DNA of 40,355 nt from an uncultured Planctomycetaceae bacterium (lineage in GTDB: Bacteria; Planctomycetota; Planctomycetia; Gemmatales; Gemmataceae). The notes below the pieces were generated by a model. The model saw only the letters and a program-made list of their open reading frames with translations. It ran no database searches and had not been told where the DNA came from. Positions 25,359-33,215 of this stretch are shown one piece after another (position 1 is the stretch's first letter; the number at the start of each line of letters is the position of its first letter). The DNA lies in contig CALARU010000249.1 of assembly GCA_937888715.1 (NCBI GenBank), positions 1 through 40,355 on the forward strand, written 5' to 3'. The position numbers and the translations under genes are program-made.

Positions 25359-28064
25359 ATGATCTCATTGAACCTTGGCACATCCGCGACACTGATTAAA
25401 ATGCTGGACTTCATTAGCATTTCTAACATCCATCGACACTTTTTAACCACTTGGCTCGTACTTCTTTTTAGTCTGTTTCCCAACCACGCAAAAGCTGCAG
25501 ACGAGGAAGTCTCATATCACAAGCATATAATGGCGCTGTTTAGTAAGTTAAGCTGTAATGGAGGAAATTGTCATGGAGCGGTGAAAGGACAGAATGGGTT
25601 TCGACTATCGATGTTTTCTGCCGACCCGCAAGGCGACCACGCAAGATTGTTATATGAAACAGGGGGTCGACGAGTGAACCCCCAAGATCCAGTTTCCAGC
25701 TTGTTGTTGCTTAAAGCTACGGGCCAAATTCCCCATGGAGGCGATGTGCGGATGCACTTAGGCGGTGCAGACTACCAAATGTTCTTACGCTGGCTGGCAT
25801 CAGGTGCACAAAAAGATGATATCAATATGGCCCAACTAAGTTCGTTACAAGTCACCCCATCTGAGCAATTAACCAAGCCTGGAGAAAAGTATCGACTAAA
25901 GGTGCAAGCAAAATTCGCGAGTGGCAAGAGCGAAGATGTAACCGATTTATGCTCATTCGAATCGCTTGATCCAGGAGTCGCAACAATAGATCGAAAAGGA
26001 TGGGTGGAAGGCGTGGGCGTAGGTGATGCGGGACTGATCGTGCGCTACCGCGCTCAGCCGATCGCAGCGCGGGTACTTGTTCCCAAAATCCATGGAATCC
26101 CTTTTCCTAATCTGCAAACCGCCCACTTCATCGATAGGCATGTGGTGGAAAAACTAAAGCTGTTAAATCTTCCGCCTGCGGATTTATGCGATGATGCCAC
26201 CTTCTTTCGTCGAATACACATTGATATGCTGGGCGATCTTCCCAGCCCGGAGGAAGTCCGTACCTTTTTACAGGATAAACAGCCTGACAAACGCACAAAG
26301 AAAATCGAACAGTTACTCGTTCACCCTTCACATGCCGACCTGTGGACCCTAAAGTTTTGCGACTTGCTCAAGGCTGCAGAGTTCGGGGTCTATGCGGATG
26401 CCCTGTCGAAAGAACAAGATGCGCCTCGGATGCAAGCATGGATTCATAGCAGGCTGGTCGAAAACATCCCCTACGATCAATTCGCTGAGCGGATTTTACT
26501 TGCCAACAGTCGTGAAGGCCGATCAATCGAGGAATACATCCGCGAAGTAACCGCCCTATTTGAAGGCTATGCACCAGGCCGACCTGACCTCGAAGTATAC
26601 TCCAAGCGAAAAACACTGGATCTTTATTGGCAAAGGCGCAATTCGAGCGGAGTGAAAGGCACCTTGCAGGTGGCGCATGCATTTCTCGGACTAAGGCTCG
26701 AATGCGCCCAATGTCATCGACATCCACATGACAATTGGCAGCAAGAAGACCTGCTTGACTTTGCAAACCTCTTCATGCGTGTCCGAAATGTAGGCTTTGA
26801 AGGTGATAACGAGAAAAAGTTTCCCGATATTGCAGTCCACTTCAAAAAACTAAACACTGAATCCAAGACCCTCGAAAGCGAAGTAAAGAAACGGAAAGAA
26901 GGAGAAGGAAAGAAGCAAGACGAGCTTGGAAAGAAATACAAACTCGAATCAGAAAAATTAACCTCAGAAGTAGCTAAGTTAGAAAAGAGCAATCCTGGTG
27001 ATCCTGAGTTGTCAAAGAAGAAGGAAGAGCTGAAGCGGACAAAGGATGGGTTAGAAACTGTAGAAAAGTACCGTCAAGAAACGGCTACTCTAGAAAAGAA
27101 ATCCAAACTATTGAACGGCATATCGGTTCGTATGATGCATGCGGAGAGTCGACTCTTGCCCGAAGGCACTTTTGCAAAAGTCACGAGCCCACTAGGCACT
27201 GCAGAATCAAAAAAATCTCGCCTCTTGGGAAAAACGGAGGCTGTCTCAGTGCCTGCAGAAAGCGACCCTCGAGTATCTGTCATCGCTTGGATGCGCGAGC
27301 CAACAAATCCTTACTTTGCCAAAGCTATTGTCAATCGCGTCTGGGCTCATTACTTTGGACGGGGTATTATCGATCCTCCCGACAATCTTTCTGCATTCAA
27401 TCCCGCCACCCATCCCGAATTATTGGAAGAACTTTGTGCTGGCTTCATTAAGAATAACTACGATCTACGATGGTTGCATCGGACGATTATTTCCAGTAGA
27501 ACCTATCAGCAATCAAGCACACCCAAACCTGGTTCAGAAACAGACCGCACGCACTACGCATCATTCACCCTCCGCAGAATGCAAGCAGAGATATTACTAG
27601 ACGCAATCAACACTGCGACCAGTACTAACGAGAATATGGACATGAAGTTTTCAAATTGGCCAGACTCAATGAAGATAGTGCAGATGCCTTTTTTTCCTCG
27701 TAATACTTTTGTGACTCATGTGCTAGAGACTTATGGTAAGCCTCAACGAAACGGAGGGGTACAATGCGATTGCGAACGCGACGAGTCTAGCTCTATCTTT
27801 CAAGTGCTCACGATTGCAAATCATCCCCGCATTTGGGAAAAGATTAAAGACCCGAAAGGCCGATTGGCAAAACTGCTCAAGGAATCGCTCGACGATTCCC
27901 AGAAGATAGAGGAATTATTCCTTGCAACACTAAGCCGAACACCCAATGAAAATGAGCGAACGCATTGCCTAGAGTATATCAAAGCGGCATCTTCTTCCGA
28001 AAAAGGTTATCAAGGCGTGTTCTGGAGCCTGCTGAATACCCGGGAATTCTTATTACAACATTGA
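25359..28064 (+). CDS. PSD1 protein with cytochrome-like, Ig-like, DUF1549, coiled-coil and DUF1553 regions
   Basis: The 901-residue protein has a leader ending near residue 46 (NHAKAAD). The N-terminal haem-like motif is CNGGNCHG (Cys66, Cys71, His72), that is CX4CH rather than CXXCH. A bacterial Ig-like domain (BIG2 type, about 162-246; SSLQVTPSEQ, then DPGVATIDRKGWVEGVGVG) follows. DUF1549 (about 255-460) ends with a normal CAQCHRHPHDNW near 448. A highly charged heptad-like segment (about 490-585) is probably a coiled coil. DUF1553 (about 639-880) has FAKAIVNRVWAHYFG and ends LLNTREFLLQH. This belongs to a PSD1 branch distinct from the other three in the window. AAGG precedes the ATG. The paired DUF1501 gene starts 83 bases downstream. 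A secreted redox or adhesion role is inferred. Confidence 0.92.
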   Translation: MISLNLGTSATLIKMLDFISISNIHRHFLTTWLVLLFSLFPNHAKAADEEVSYHKHIMALFSKLSCNGGNCHGAVKGQNGFRLSMFSADPQGDHARLLYETGGRRVNPQDPVSSLLLLKATGQIPHGGDVRMHLGGADYQMFLRWLASGAQKDDINMAQLSSLQVTPSEQLTKPGEKYRLKVQAKFASGKSEDVTDLCSFESLDPGVATIDRKGWVEGVGVGDAGLIVRYRAQPIAARVLVPKIHGIPFPNLQTAHFIDRHVVEKLKLLNLPPADLCDDATFFRRIHIDMLGDLPSPEEVRTFLQDKQPDKRTKKIEQLLVHPSHADLWTLKFCDLLKAAEFGVYADALSKEQDAPRMQAWIHSRLVENIPYDQFAERILLANSREGRSIEEYIREVTALFEGYAPGRPDLEVYSKRKTLDLYWQRRNSSGVKGTLQVAHAFLGLRLECAQCHRHPHDNWQQEDLLDFANLFMRVRNVGFEGDNEKKFPDIAVHFKKLNTESKTLESEVKKRKEGEGKKQDELGKKYKLESEKLTSEVAKLEKSNPGDPELSKKKEELKRTKDGLETVEKYRQETATLEKKSKLLNGISVRMMHAESRLLPEGTFAKVTSPLGTAESKKSRLLGKTEAVSVPAESDPRVSVIAWMREPTNPYFAKAIVNRVWAHYFGRGIIDPPDNLSAFNPATHPELLEELCAGFIKNNYDLRWLHRTIISSRTYQQSSTPKPGSETDRTHYASFTLRRMQAEILLDAINTATSTNENMDMKFSNWPDSMKIVQMPFFPRNTFVTHVLETYGKPQRNGGVQCDCERDESSSIFQVLTIANHPRIWEKIKDPKGRLAKLLKESLDDSQKIEELFLATLSRTPNENERTHCLEYIKAASSSEKGYQGVFWSLLNTREFLLQH

Positions 28065-28147
28065 ATACTACCAATAAAATTTTGGATTCCTTCTCAAATG
28101 TAGGGTAAGATAAAACTAGTAAAGACTCTCAATAATGGGGCACTATT

Positions 28148-29473
28148 ATGATTCGAAGAGATTTCCTTCGTATAGGTGGTTTAGGATTGTGTGGCATAGG
28201 GGCACTAGATGTGCTGCGTGCACAAACCCTAGGAAACAACAAGCAAGCCAAGGCAAAACAAATGATTGTCTGCTGGTTGGGGGGTGGGCCTCCCCATCTC
28301 GATATGTTTGATATGAAGCCCGATGCACCTGAAGAGTATCGGGGCCTCTTCAAACCGATCCAGACAAAAGTTGTAGGTTTACAAGTTGGGGAACTACTGC
28401 CCGAACTAGCCAAGCGAGCAGACAAATTTACTGTGATTCGTTCCGTCAGCACCTTAAACAAGCCAGGCGATCATGCCCAAGCTCCACTCTATTGGCTGAC
28501 GGGCAATCCCAGACTCACATCCGGCAGTGATGAATACCCGATGTATGGCAGCGTAATAAATAAGCTGAAGCCGGGTTCCAAAGATTTACCAAGCTTCGCA
28601 GTGTTGGACGAAATTGATGTACACACCCACAATGCGCTCTCACGCAACTTTCTCGGGTGGGCCCACTCCCCGCTCATCATGCAACCCCTCAAAGACAAAG
28701 ATGCCATCACACAGATGCTCACTCCCCAGCTTGAACTTCAAGCTTTCGAGAGCCAAACAAATCTGTTGAAAAAGCTTGATGGCAAACTTCGCCGAAACGA
28801 TTCGCAAGATGAAGTGATCGCTGGCCTCGATCAATATCAACAGACTGCATTCAATCTGCTTCGTTCACCAAAACTACGGCAAGCTTTGGACATTTCAAAA
28901 GAGCCCGCCAGCTCAGTTGAACGGTATACCAAAAATAAACCAAGTAAGGCTCGGTACCCTATTGGTGATCCCTTGCACTTCTTGATCGCACGAAAACTGG
29001 TGGAAGCCGGTGTTCCCGTCGTCCATTTTAACTTGGGCTATTGGGATTGGCACGGCGATAACTTTACCGCAGGCAAACAACAGATACCTATGTTCGATTC
29101 GTGCATGGCCGCCCTGCTCGACGATTTGGAAGAGAGGGGCTTGCTTGATTCGACGATCGTCCTTGCACTCGGAGAAATGGGCCGGAAGCCAAAAATTGAC
29201 AATGTAAAGGCGGTCGGTGCTGGAAGAGACCACTGGGATTACGCACAATTCGTACTGGCGGCTGGCGGTGGGTTTAAGCGCGGTGCCATCGTTGGTGCCA
29301 CCGACAAGTTGGGTGAGCGTGTTGTGGACAAGTTCTACAAGGTCGAGAGTTTTGGTCGAACCCTGTACCATCTATTAGGCATTGATGCTGATACCATAGT
29401 CCATACTCCAACCAAACGACCGGTCAAACTCATTCTTGAAGATGCCCCCCTGATCAAAGAAGCACTGATTTAA
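28148..29473 (+). CDS. DUF1501 protein with divergent motifs
   Basis: The 441-residue protein has a leader (MIRRDFLRIGGLGLCGIGAL) of twin-arginine type. The first motif reads WLGGGPPHLDMFDMKPDAP, where relatives have GGPSH-DTFD; both the Ser and the Thr are lost (Pro and Met). The second motif reads ALGEMGRKPKI instead of GEFGRTP, while GRDHWDYAQF and AAGGGFKRG are kept. The family fold is therefore intact, but the putative nucleophile region is altered, so the protein might be a binding or structural relative rather than an active hydrolase; this is inference. GGGG lies about nine bases before the ATG. It pairs with the Ig-containing PSD1 gene upstream. The end GRTLYHLLGIDADTIVH is typical. 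Confidence 0.9.
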   Translation: MIRRDFLRIGGLGLCGIGALDVLRAQTLGNNKQAKAKQMIVCWLGGGPPHLDMFDMKPDAPEEYRGLFKPIQTKVVGLQVGELLPELAKRADKFTVIRSVSTLNKPGDHAQAPLYWLTGNPRLTSGSDEYPMYGSVINKLKPGSKDLPSFAVLDEIDVHTHNALSRNFLGWAHSPLIMQPLKDKDAITQMLTPQLELQAFESQTNLLKKLDGKLRRNDSQDEVIAGLDQYQQTAFNLLRSPKLRQALDISKEPASSVERYTKNKPSKARYPIGDPLHFLIARKLVEAGVPVVHFNLGYWDWHGDNFTAGKQQIPMFDSCMAALLDDLEERGLLDSTIVLALGEMGRKPKIDNVKAVGAGRDHWDYAQFVLAAGGGFKRGAIVGATDKLGERVVDKFYKVESFGRTLYHLLGIDADTIVHTPTKRPVKLILEDAPLIKEALI

Positions 29474-29518
29474 ACCTAACGAAAACTGCCATTCACTCGG
29501 GGAGGACTCCATTACTTA

Positions 29519-29563
29519 TTTAGCTTCACCCCTCGATGATAAAAGCATGAAACTGAAGCTAAA
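29519..29563. repeat. 10-base perfect inverted repeat
   Basis: TTTAGCTTCA at 29519-29528 and TGAAGCTAAA at 29554-29563 are perfect inverses separated by 25 bases. The position, 46 bases after the DUF1501 stop, suits a weak terminator for that gene, but there is no following T run on the plus strand. It could also be an operator or a mobile-element end. Confidence 0.55.
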
Positions 29564-29753
29564 CCATCAGGAGAGCCATGGCTATTGCGCCAATGGACGG
29601 TTCTTCAACGAGCCGAAAAGCCAGCATGGTAGGATCCACGAAACCGAGGGTAAACCCTAGAACGCTACCCACCATGATGCGACTGATTACAAGAATGCCA
29701 ATCAGCCACACAATCGTAGCGGGCCACCTGTATCTCCGCAGTGTCGATGGCAT
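29559..29753 (-). CDS. Candidate 64-residue membrane protein or fragment
   Basis: On the minus strand, in the gap between two plus-strand genes, a frame of 64 codons starts MPSTLRRYRWPATIVWLIGI. It continues through a long hydrophobic stretch (VISRIMVGSVLGFTLGF) to a second hydrophobic end (IGAIAMALLMV). The pattern of basic start, transmembrane segment, acidic loop and second hydrophobic segment looks like real protein. There is no convincing ribosome-binding site; the same frame is open further upstream opposite the LamG gene. I do not recognise a family. It may be the remnant of a larger membrane protein or a chance antisense frame. Confidence 0.3.
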   Translation of the reverse strand: MPSTLRRYRWPATIVWLIGILVISRIMVGSVLGFTLGFVDPTMLAFRLVEEPSIGAIAMALLMV

Positions 29754-29804
29754 CTTCTGCCGGAACCTTTGTAACCCCACTAAATAGCGAAAAGGAATAC
29801 AACG

Positions 29805-30890
29805 ATGGCCCGCATCTTTTTTACGATTCTCTTTGTTGCCGCCACAACGCTTGTTAGGGCAGAGCCACAAGCTCCGACCGGGGATGTCGCCTCCCGGGTA
29901 GAGAATAAACTCAAGACCACCCGCACCCGCGACTCCATCTTCAGTGAACTGCGTAACAAGGCGGTCGTTTCTGGCCGTGTCGACGAAAACAATATTCGCA
30001 AAGCTGTCACTTTTTATGCGAGCTTCGACGAAAGCCTTAAAGCCGACTATGGTGCGGGAGAGCGTGCGCCCCATACTCGATTCAACCACCCAACAGAAAA
30101 GGGTCAGTTCATCTTCGAGAAAGATATCAAGGAAAAAGTCTTCACCATCGCAAAGTCGAAGGGCATAGCTGGCGGCGCTCTCGAGGTGGTGGATGTACTG
30201 GATAAAAACGGCCGCATCTTCTACCCGGCGAAGGGGAACATCGCTTTCAAGAAAGATGGCTGGAGCGGATCAGTCTCGATGTGGTGCAAAACCGACTCCG
30301 AAAAGCTGCTAAAAACGAAGTTTTGCGACCCGGTCCAGATTACGCAGAAGGGCGCAAACAACGGCGGGTTGTGGTTCGACTTCAACGATGCCAAACCGCG
30401 TGACCTGCGGCATGGCGCATTCTCGATGATCCCCGATGGACAAAAGGGTATAGGCGAGGACGACCCCAAAGCTCCTATGGTTCGAGTTTCAGGCATAGGA
30501 TGGAAAGCCAACGATTGGCACCATGTCGTGCTCACCTTCAAGAACCTCGATACCGGCAAACCCGACGCCTTGACCGCAATTTATATCGATGGCAAACTCA
30601 TTGGTGAAGTGAAAGACCGAGCCATTGCAATGGGCTGGGACATAGAAAAGGCCGGCATATACGTCGCAATTAATTATATCGGCTTGCTCGACGAGTTCGC
30701 ATTGTTCGACAAGGCACTCACAGGCGAGGAAGTGTCACATTTGCACAAGAATCCCGAACTGCTGTCGCCACTCAAAAAAAAGGCTGCCCTCGAGAATCCT
30801 CCCGCCTCGACAGCCATAACTTCAGAAGAAGTGCCTCGCGGCTTGAAGGATTTCTACCGCAAAACGGCTCGCCCGGATGGTTCTTTTTAA
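29805..30890 (+). CDS. Secreted LamG/concanavalin-A-like domain protein
   Basis: The 361-residue protein has a signal peptide (MARIFFTILFVAATTLVRA). A laminin-G-like jelly-roll domain (about 65-300) begins TFYASFDESLKADY, includes GWSGSVSMWCKTD, NDWHHVVLTFKNLD and AIYIDGKLIGEV, and ends with YIGLLDEFALFDKALTGEEV. Those strands are characteristic of LamG_3 domains, which usually bind or recognise glycans. A proline-rich tail follows. AAGGA lies eight bases before the ATG at 29805. Base composition is higher in GC than the surroundings: the three rows 29881-30060 contain 96 G or C in 180 bases by my count. It may accompany the upstream PSD1/DUF1501 pair as a surface-binding partner, or be an independent insertion. 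Confidence 0.88.
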   Translation: MARIFFTILFVAATTLVRAEPQAPTGDVASRVENKLKTTRTRDSIFSELRNKAVVSGRVDENNIRKAVTFYASFDESLKADYGAGERAPHTRFNHPTEKGQFIFEKDIKEKVFTIAKSKGIAGGALEVVDVLDKNGRIFYPAKGNIAFKKDGWSGSVSMWCKTDSEKLLKTKFCDPVQITQKGANNGGLWFDFNDAKPRDLRHGAFSMIPDGQKGIGEDDPKAPMVRVSGIGWKANDWHHVVLTFKNLDTGKPDALTAIYIDGKLIGEVKDRAIAMGWDIEKAGIYVAINYIGLLDEFALFDKALTGEEVSHLHKNPELLSPLKKKAALENPPASTAITSEEVPRGLKDFYRKTARPDGSF

Positions 30891-30938
30891 AACGGGATCG
30901 ATCCGGGCTATCGCAGCATATCCGATGCGGCATACAGC

Positions 30939-31025
30939 GATTTTGCTTCAACCATTTAAAGCTGCTCCATGCAGATTTTCAGGGTTGATGGGTATCCTGT
31001 TTCCAAGTACTTTATTTGAAAACCC
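30939..31025 (+). pseudogene. 87-base repeat, copy 2: remnant of an FkbM-type gene 3' end
   Basis: This piece matches 25151-25237 in 80 of 87 positions by hand alignment. In the frame of the intact gene it reads DFASTI, a stop (CAA changed to TAA), then SCSMQIFRVDGYPVSKYFI and the same final stop codon. Two of the seven differences are silent third-base changes, as expected for divergence of once-coding copies. Nothing upstream of 30939 resembles the rest of the methyltransferase. It lies between the LamG stop and the convergent hydrolase gene. Confidence 0.7.
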
Positions 31026-31052
31026 TAGAGCCATACGAATATCAACTTATTA

Positions 31053-31964
31053 TTATTTCCTCGCAGGCAAATAGCCAAGTGAAACGAGGAAGTCATCAGC
31101 TTGATCAAGTGTTTCTTTCATTTTCTTGTTGTTAAAAAACCCATGACCTTCGCCTTCGAACCCAATGAGTTGACAGCGATTACCAGCTTTGTTCATGCGT
31201 TCTGAAAATTCCGCAGCAGAACTGTAAGGCACAGTGGTATCTGCTTTGCCATGAAAGATAATGGTTGGGGGAACACCCTTCTTAACATGATGGGCTGGGG
31301 AAAATGCCTCAGGGTCGCAACCAAATCTTTCCTTGGTCGATTTTGCCAAAAAGCCCTCTAGCATTAATCCAGGAATAGGAGCCAACACCAATGCAGGGTT
31401 AAATAACACCAGCGCATTGGGTGTACTTGAAACTTTAAGATCTTCGCCAGCAGCTTCTAAGCCAGGAAGGGTGGCAGTGGCAGCAGCAAGATGACCCCCT
31501 GCAGAGCCGCCACCCGCAGCAACCCGATCAGGATCAATCCCCAACCGCACTGCATTGGTACGAATATATCGAACACAAGCCTTGGCATCCGCAACGCAAT
31601 CAATTGGCTTTGCCATGTTGCGCGATGAAACTCGATAATCTGCAACAATTGCAACCATGCCTCGCTCTGCAAGATGCTGACACTGTGGAACAAATTGAGA
31701 TGGAGTGCCTGAGGTCCAGCCGCCGCCAAAGAAAAACACAATTGCAGGCCTAGGCTTTGTTGCTTTTTCCTTTGGTTCAAATATCCAAATTTTAAGTTCT
31801 GTATCACCAACCTTACGATAGGTTTCAACTTTGGAACTTTCAATCGTTGGCGGGTAAGCCTTGTTAGCTTTTTGCTTTTGTTCCTGTGCCATGGCTGTGC
31901 CAGAAACCATACTCATCAATAAGAGAGATGGGATGAAGGAATTCTTTAAAGTAATCTTAAACAT
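31053..31964 (-). CDS. Secreted alpha/beta hydrolase (esterase, Abhydrolase_3-like)
   Basis: The 303-residue protein has a signal peptide (about 1-26, ending TAMA). Landmarks of the hormone-sensitive-lipase/acetyl-esterase branch are FFFGGGW (oxyanion loop, about 77-83; HGGG in most relatives, so the His is lost), VADYRVSS, and the nucleophile elbow GGGSAGGH with Ser154. The remaining triad residues are Asp242 in GKADTTVP and His274 in GEGHGFF. A complete triad suggests an active carboxylesterase, perhaps removing acetyl or other acyl groups from polysaccharides; the substrate is a guess. AAGGT precedes the ATG at 31964. It is the only minus-strand gene in the right half and diverges from the C39-like gene. 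Confidence 0.9.
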   Translation of the reverse strand: MFKITLKNSFIPSLLLMSMVSGTAMAQEQKQKANKAYPPTIESSKVETYRKVGDTELKIWIFEPKEKATKPRPAIVFFFGGGWTSGTPSQFVPQCQHLAERGMVAIVADYRVSSRNMAKPIDCVADAKACVRYIRTNAVRLGIDPDRVAAGGGSAGGHLAAATATLPGLEAAGEDLKVSSTPNALVLFNPALVLAPIPGLMLEGFLAKSTKERFGCDPEAFSPAHHVKKGVPPTIIFHGKADTTVPYSSAAEFSERMNKAGNRCQLIGFEGEGHGFFNNKKMKETLDQADDFLVSLGYLPARK

Positions 31965-32167
31965 TGTGGTACCTTTTTAAATCAATTTGCCCGGATCTGT
32001 ACCAAAGCTAATATAGCCTAACCAAGGAAGTTAAGAAACTGTCATTCCCATCCAAGCAGAAACTGTAAAATTCTTCTTCGAATTATTAGCTTCCCGCACT
32101 TTTGTGACCTGAGTTACAAAAACTTCATTATGTGCATTTGTTATCCCAATATTCAAAGGGATCATCA

Positions 32168-33119
32168 ATGTTTAAGTTAGAATTGCAAACTCGTCGAAAT
32201 TTTTTAAGTGCAACAGCATTAGGTTTAATTTCTGCAGGGATCGCCAGCGCCCAAACTGTACCCACCACCATACGGATGCCAATCGCCCCACGAAGGCAAT
32301 GGGATGAAAAAAACGGCTATTGCGGCGAATGTTCGATCCAGCAGGCTGCACTTTATTTTGGCACTTATGTTTCCCAGTATGTTTGCAGGGCCATTATTAA
32401 CACCAACCAACAAAGCCAATTGCTTGTCGCAGTGAATGCCCAAAAAGTTTTAACTGCTTTAAAACTGAACTCAACCGAGTTCAATTACAATGGATATGCA
32501 TCTCCTCAATTTCAAACCTATTTCGGCTGGGTGAAACAACATCTCAAATTATTGCACCCCGTGCTTATAACAGCTTTTGTCAAAGGATTAAGCGACCCAG
32601 ATTACGACCACATTATGCTTGCAACGGGTGTCACCGCTTTAAACTTCACAACTTATAATTCAACCGATCAGCTTTACTTCAATGACTGTTTCAGCAGCCA
32701 AGTAAGCATTCGAACTGCATCAACCCTCAACGATATCCGGTCCATGCTTATCAACGGTGCAAAATATCCCTTTTGCATTCCGACTAAAATTTGTTATGGC
32801 TGTGCTTGGTATCCAAGATACCTCTTCGAGGGTTCTGCCCGTCAGTATAACTCTGGGCAACTGGACCGAACCCAATGTCATCGCCGGTGCTTCCCCATCA
32901 ACATTGACCGCTTCTGTAAGCGTCAATGGTCTAGTTGTGGGAAAGTCCTACTCTCTATTCAGGTATAATGATTATCGAAAAGTTCCCACAGCCAATTACA
33001 CTGCTAGCGCCTATTCCACGGTACGAAATTTTGTTGCAAGCGGTACGACGGCCAACTTCACTGAAAACATCGTATCCAATGGCGTAGCAATTTTCCGATG
33101 TGTCCCCACAGGAAGTTAA
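32168..33119 (+). pseudogene. C39-like cysteine peptidase-fold protein, interrupted by one frameshift
   Basis: Translation from the ATG at 32168 (AAAGGG seven bases upstream) gives a twin-arginine leader (LQTRRNFLSATALGL). A C39-like peptidase-fold domain follows: GYCGECSIQQAALYFGTY with Cys52 at the expected catalytic place, PDYDHIMLATGV with His148, and LYFNDCFS with Asn172. The frame breaks at an AAAA run (32786-32789). Skipping one A changes IPTKICYG to IPTKFVMA and joins directly to the second frame, which runs VLGIQDTSSRVLPVSITL and ends at 33119 in a beta-rich domain (YSLFRYNDYRKVP). The restored protein would be about 316 residues and continuous in character. Either the gene is inactive, the reading slips at the A run, or a base is wrong in the sequence. 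It diverges from the alpha/beta hydrolase. Confidence 0.7.
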
Positions 33120-33215
33120 ACATTATGATAATTTTAGATACCGGTTACAATCAACAAATGAACTATTGTAGGAGTGGTTAAATAATCTACGATAGTGCTT
33201 GAGTTCCTATTAATC

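Larger units (their letters stand above)
29474..29804. other. 331-base gap between DUF1501 and LamG genes, with possible small ORFs
   Basis: No gene here is certain. It holds a 10-base inverted repeat (29519-29563) and two overlapping antiparallel frames. The plus-strand one (29578-29787, 69 codons, AGGAG five bases before its ATG) has a composition unlike a folded protein. The minus-strand one (29753-29559) reads as a membrane protein and is listed separately. Confidence 0.5.

Noticed and set aside
29559-30089. Full 176-codon minus-strand frame including the membrane-like end
   Set aside because: The upstream two thirds run opposite the LamG domain and look like antisense sequence; only the last 64 codons, in the intergenic gap, were kept as a low-confidence candidate.
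30871-30908. GCCCGGAT / ATCCGGGC inverted repeat spanning the LamG stop
   Set aside because: It has an eight-base stem with a 22-base loop and no following T run; not enough to call a terminator.
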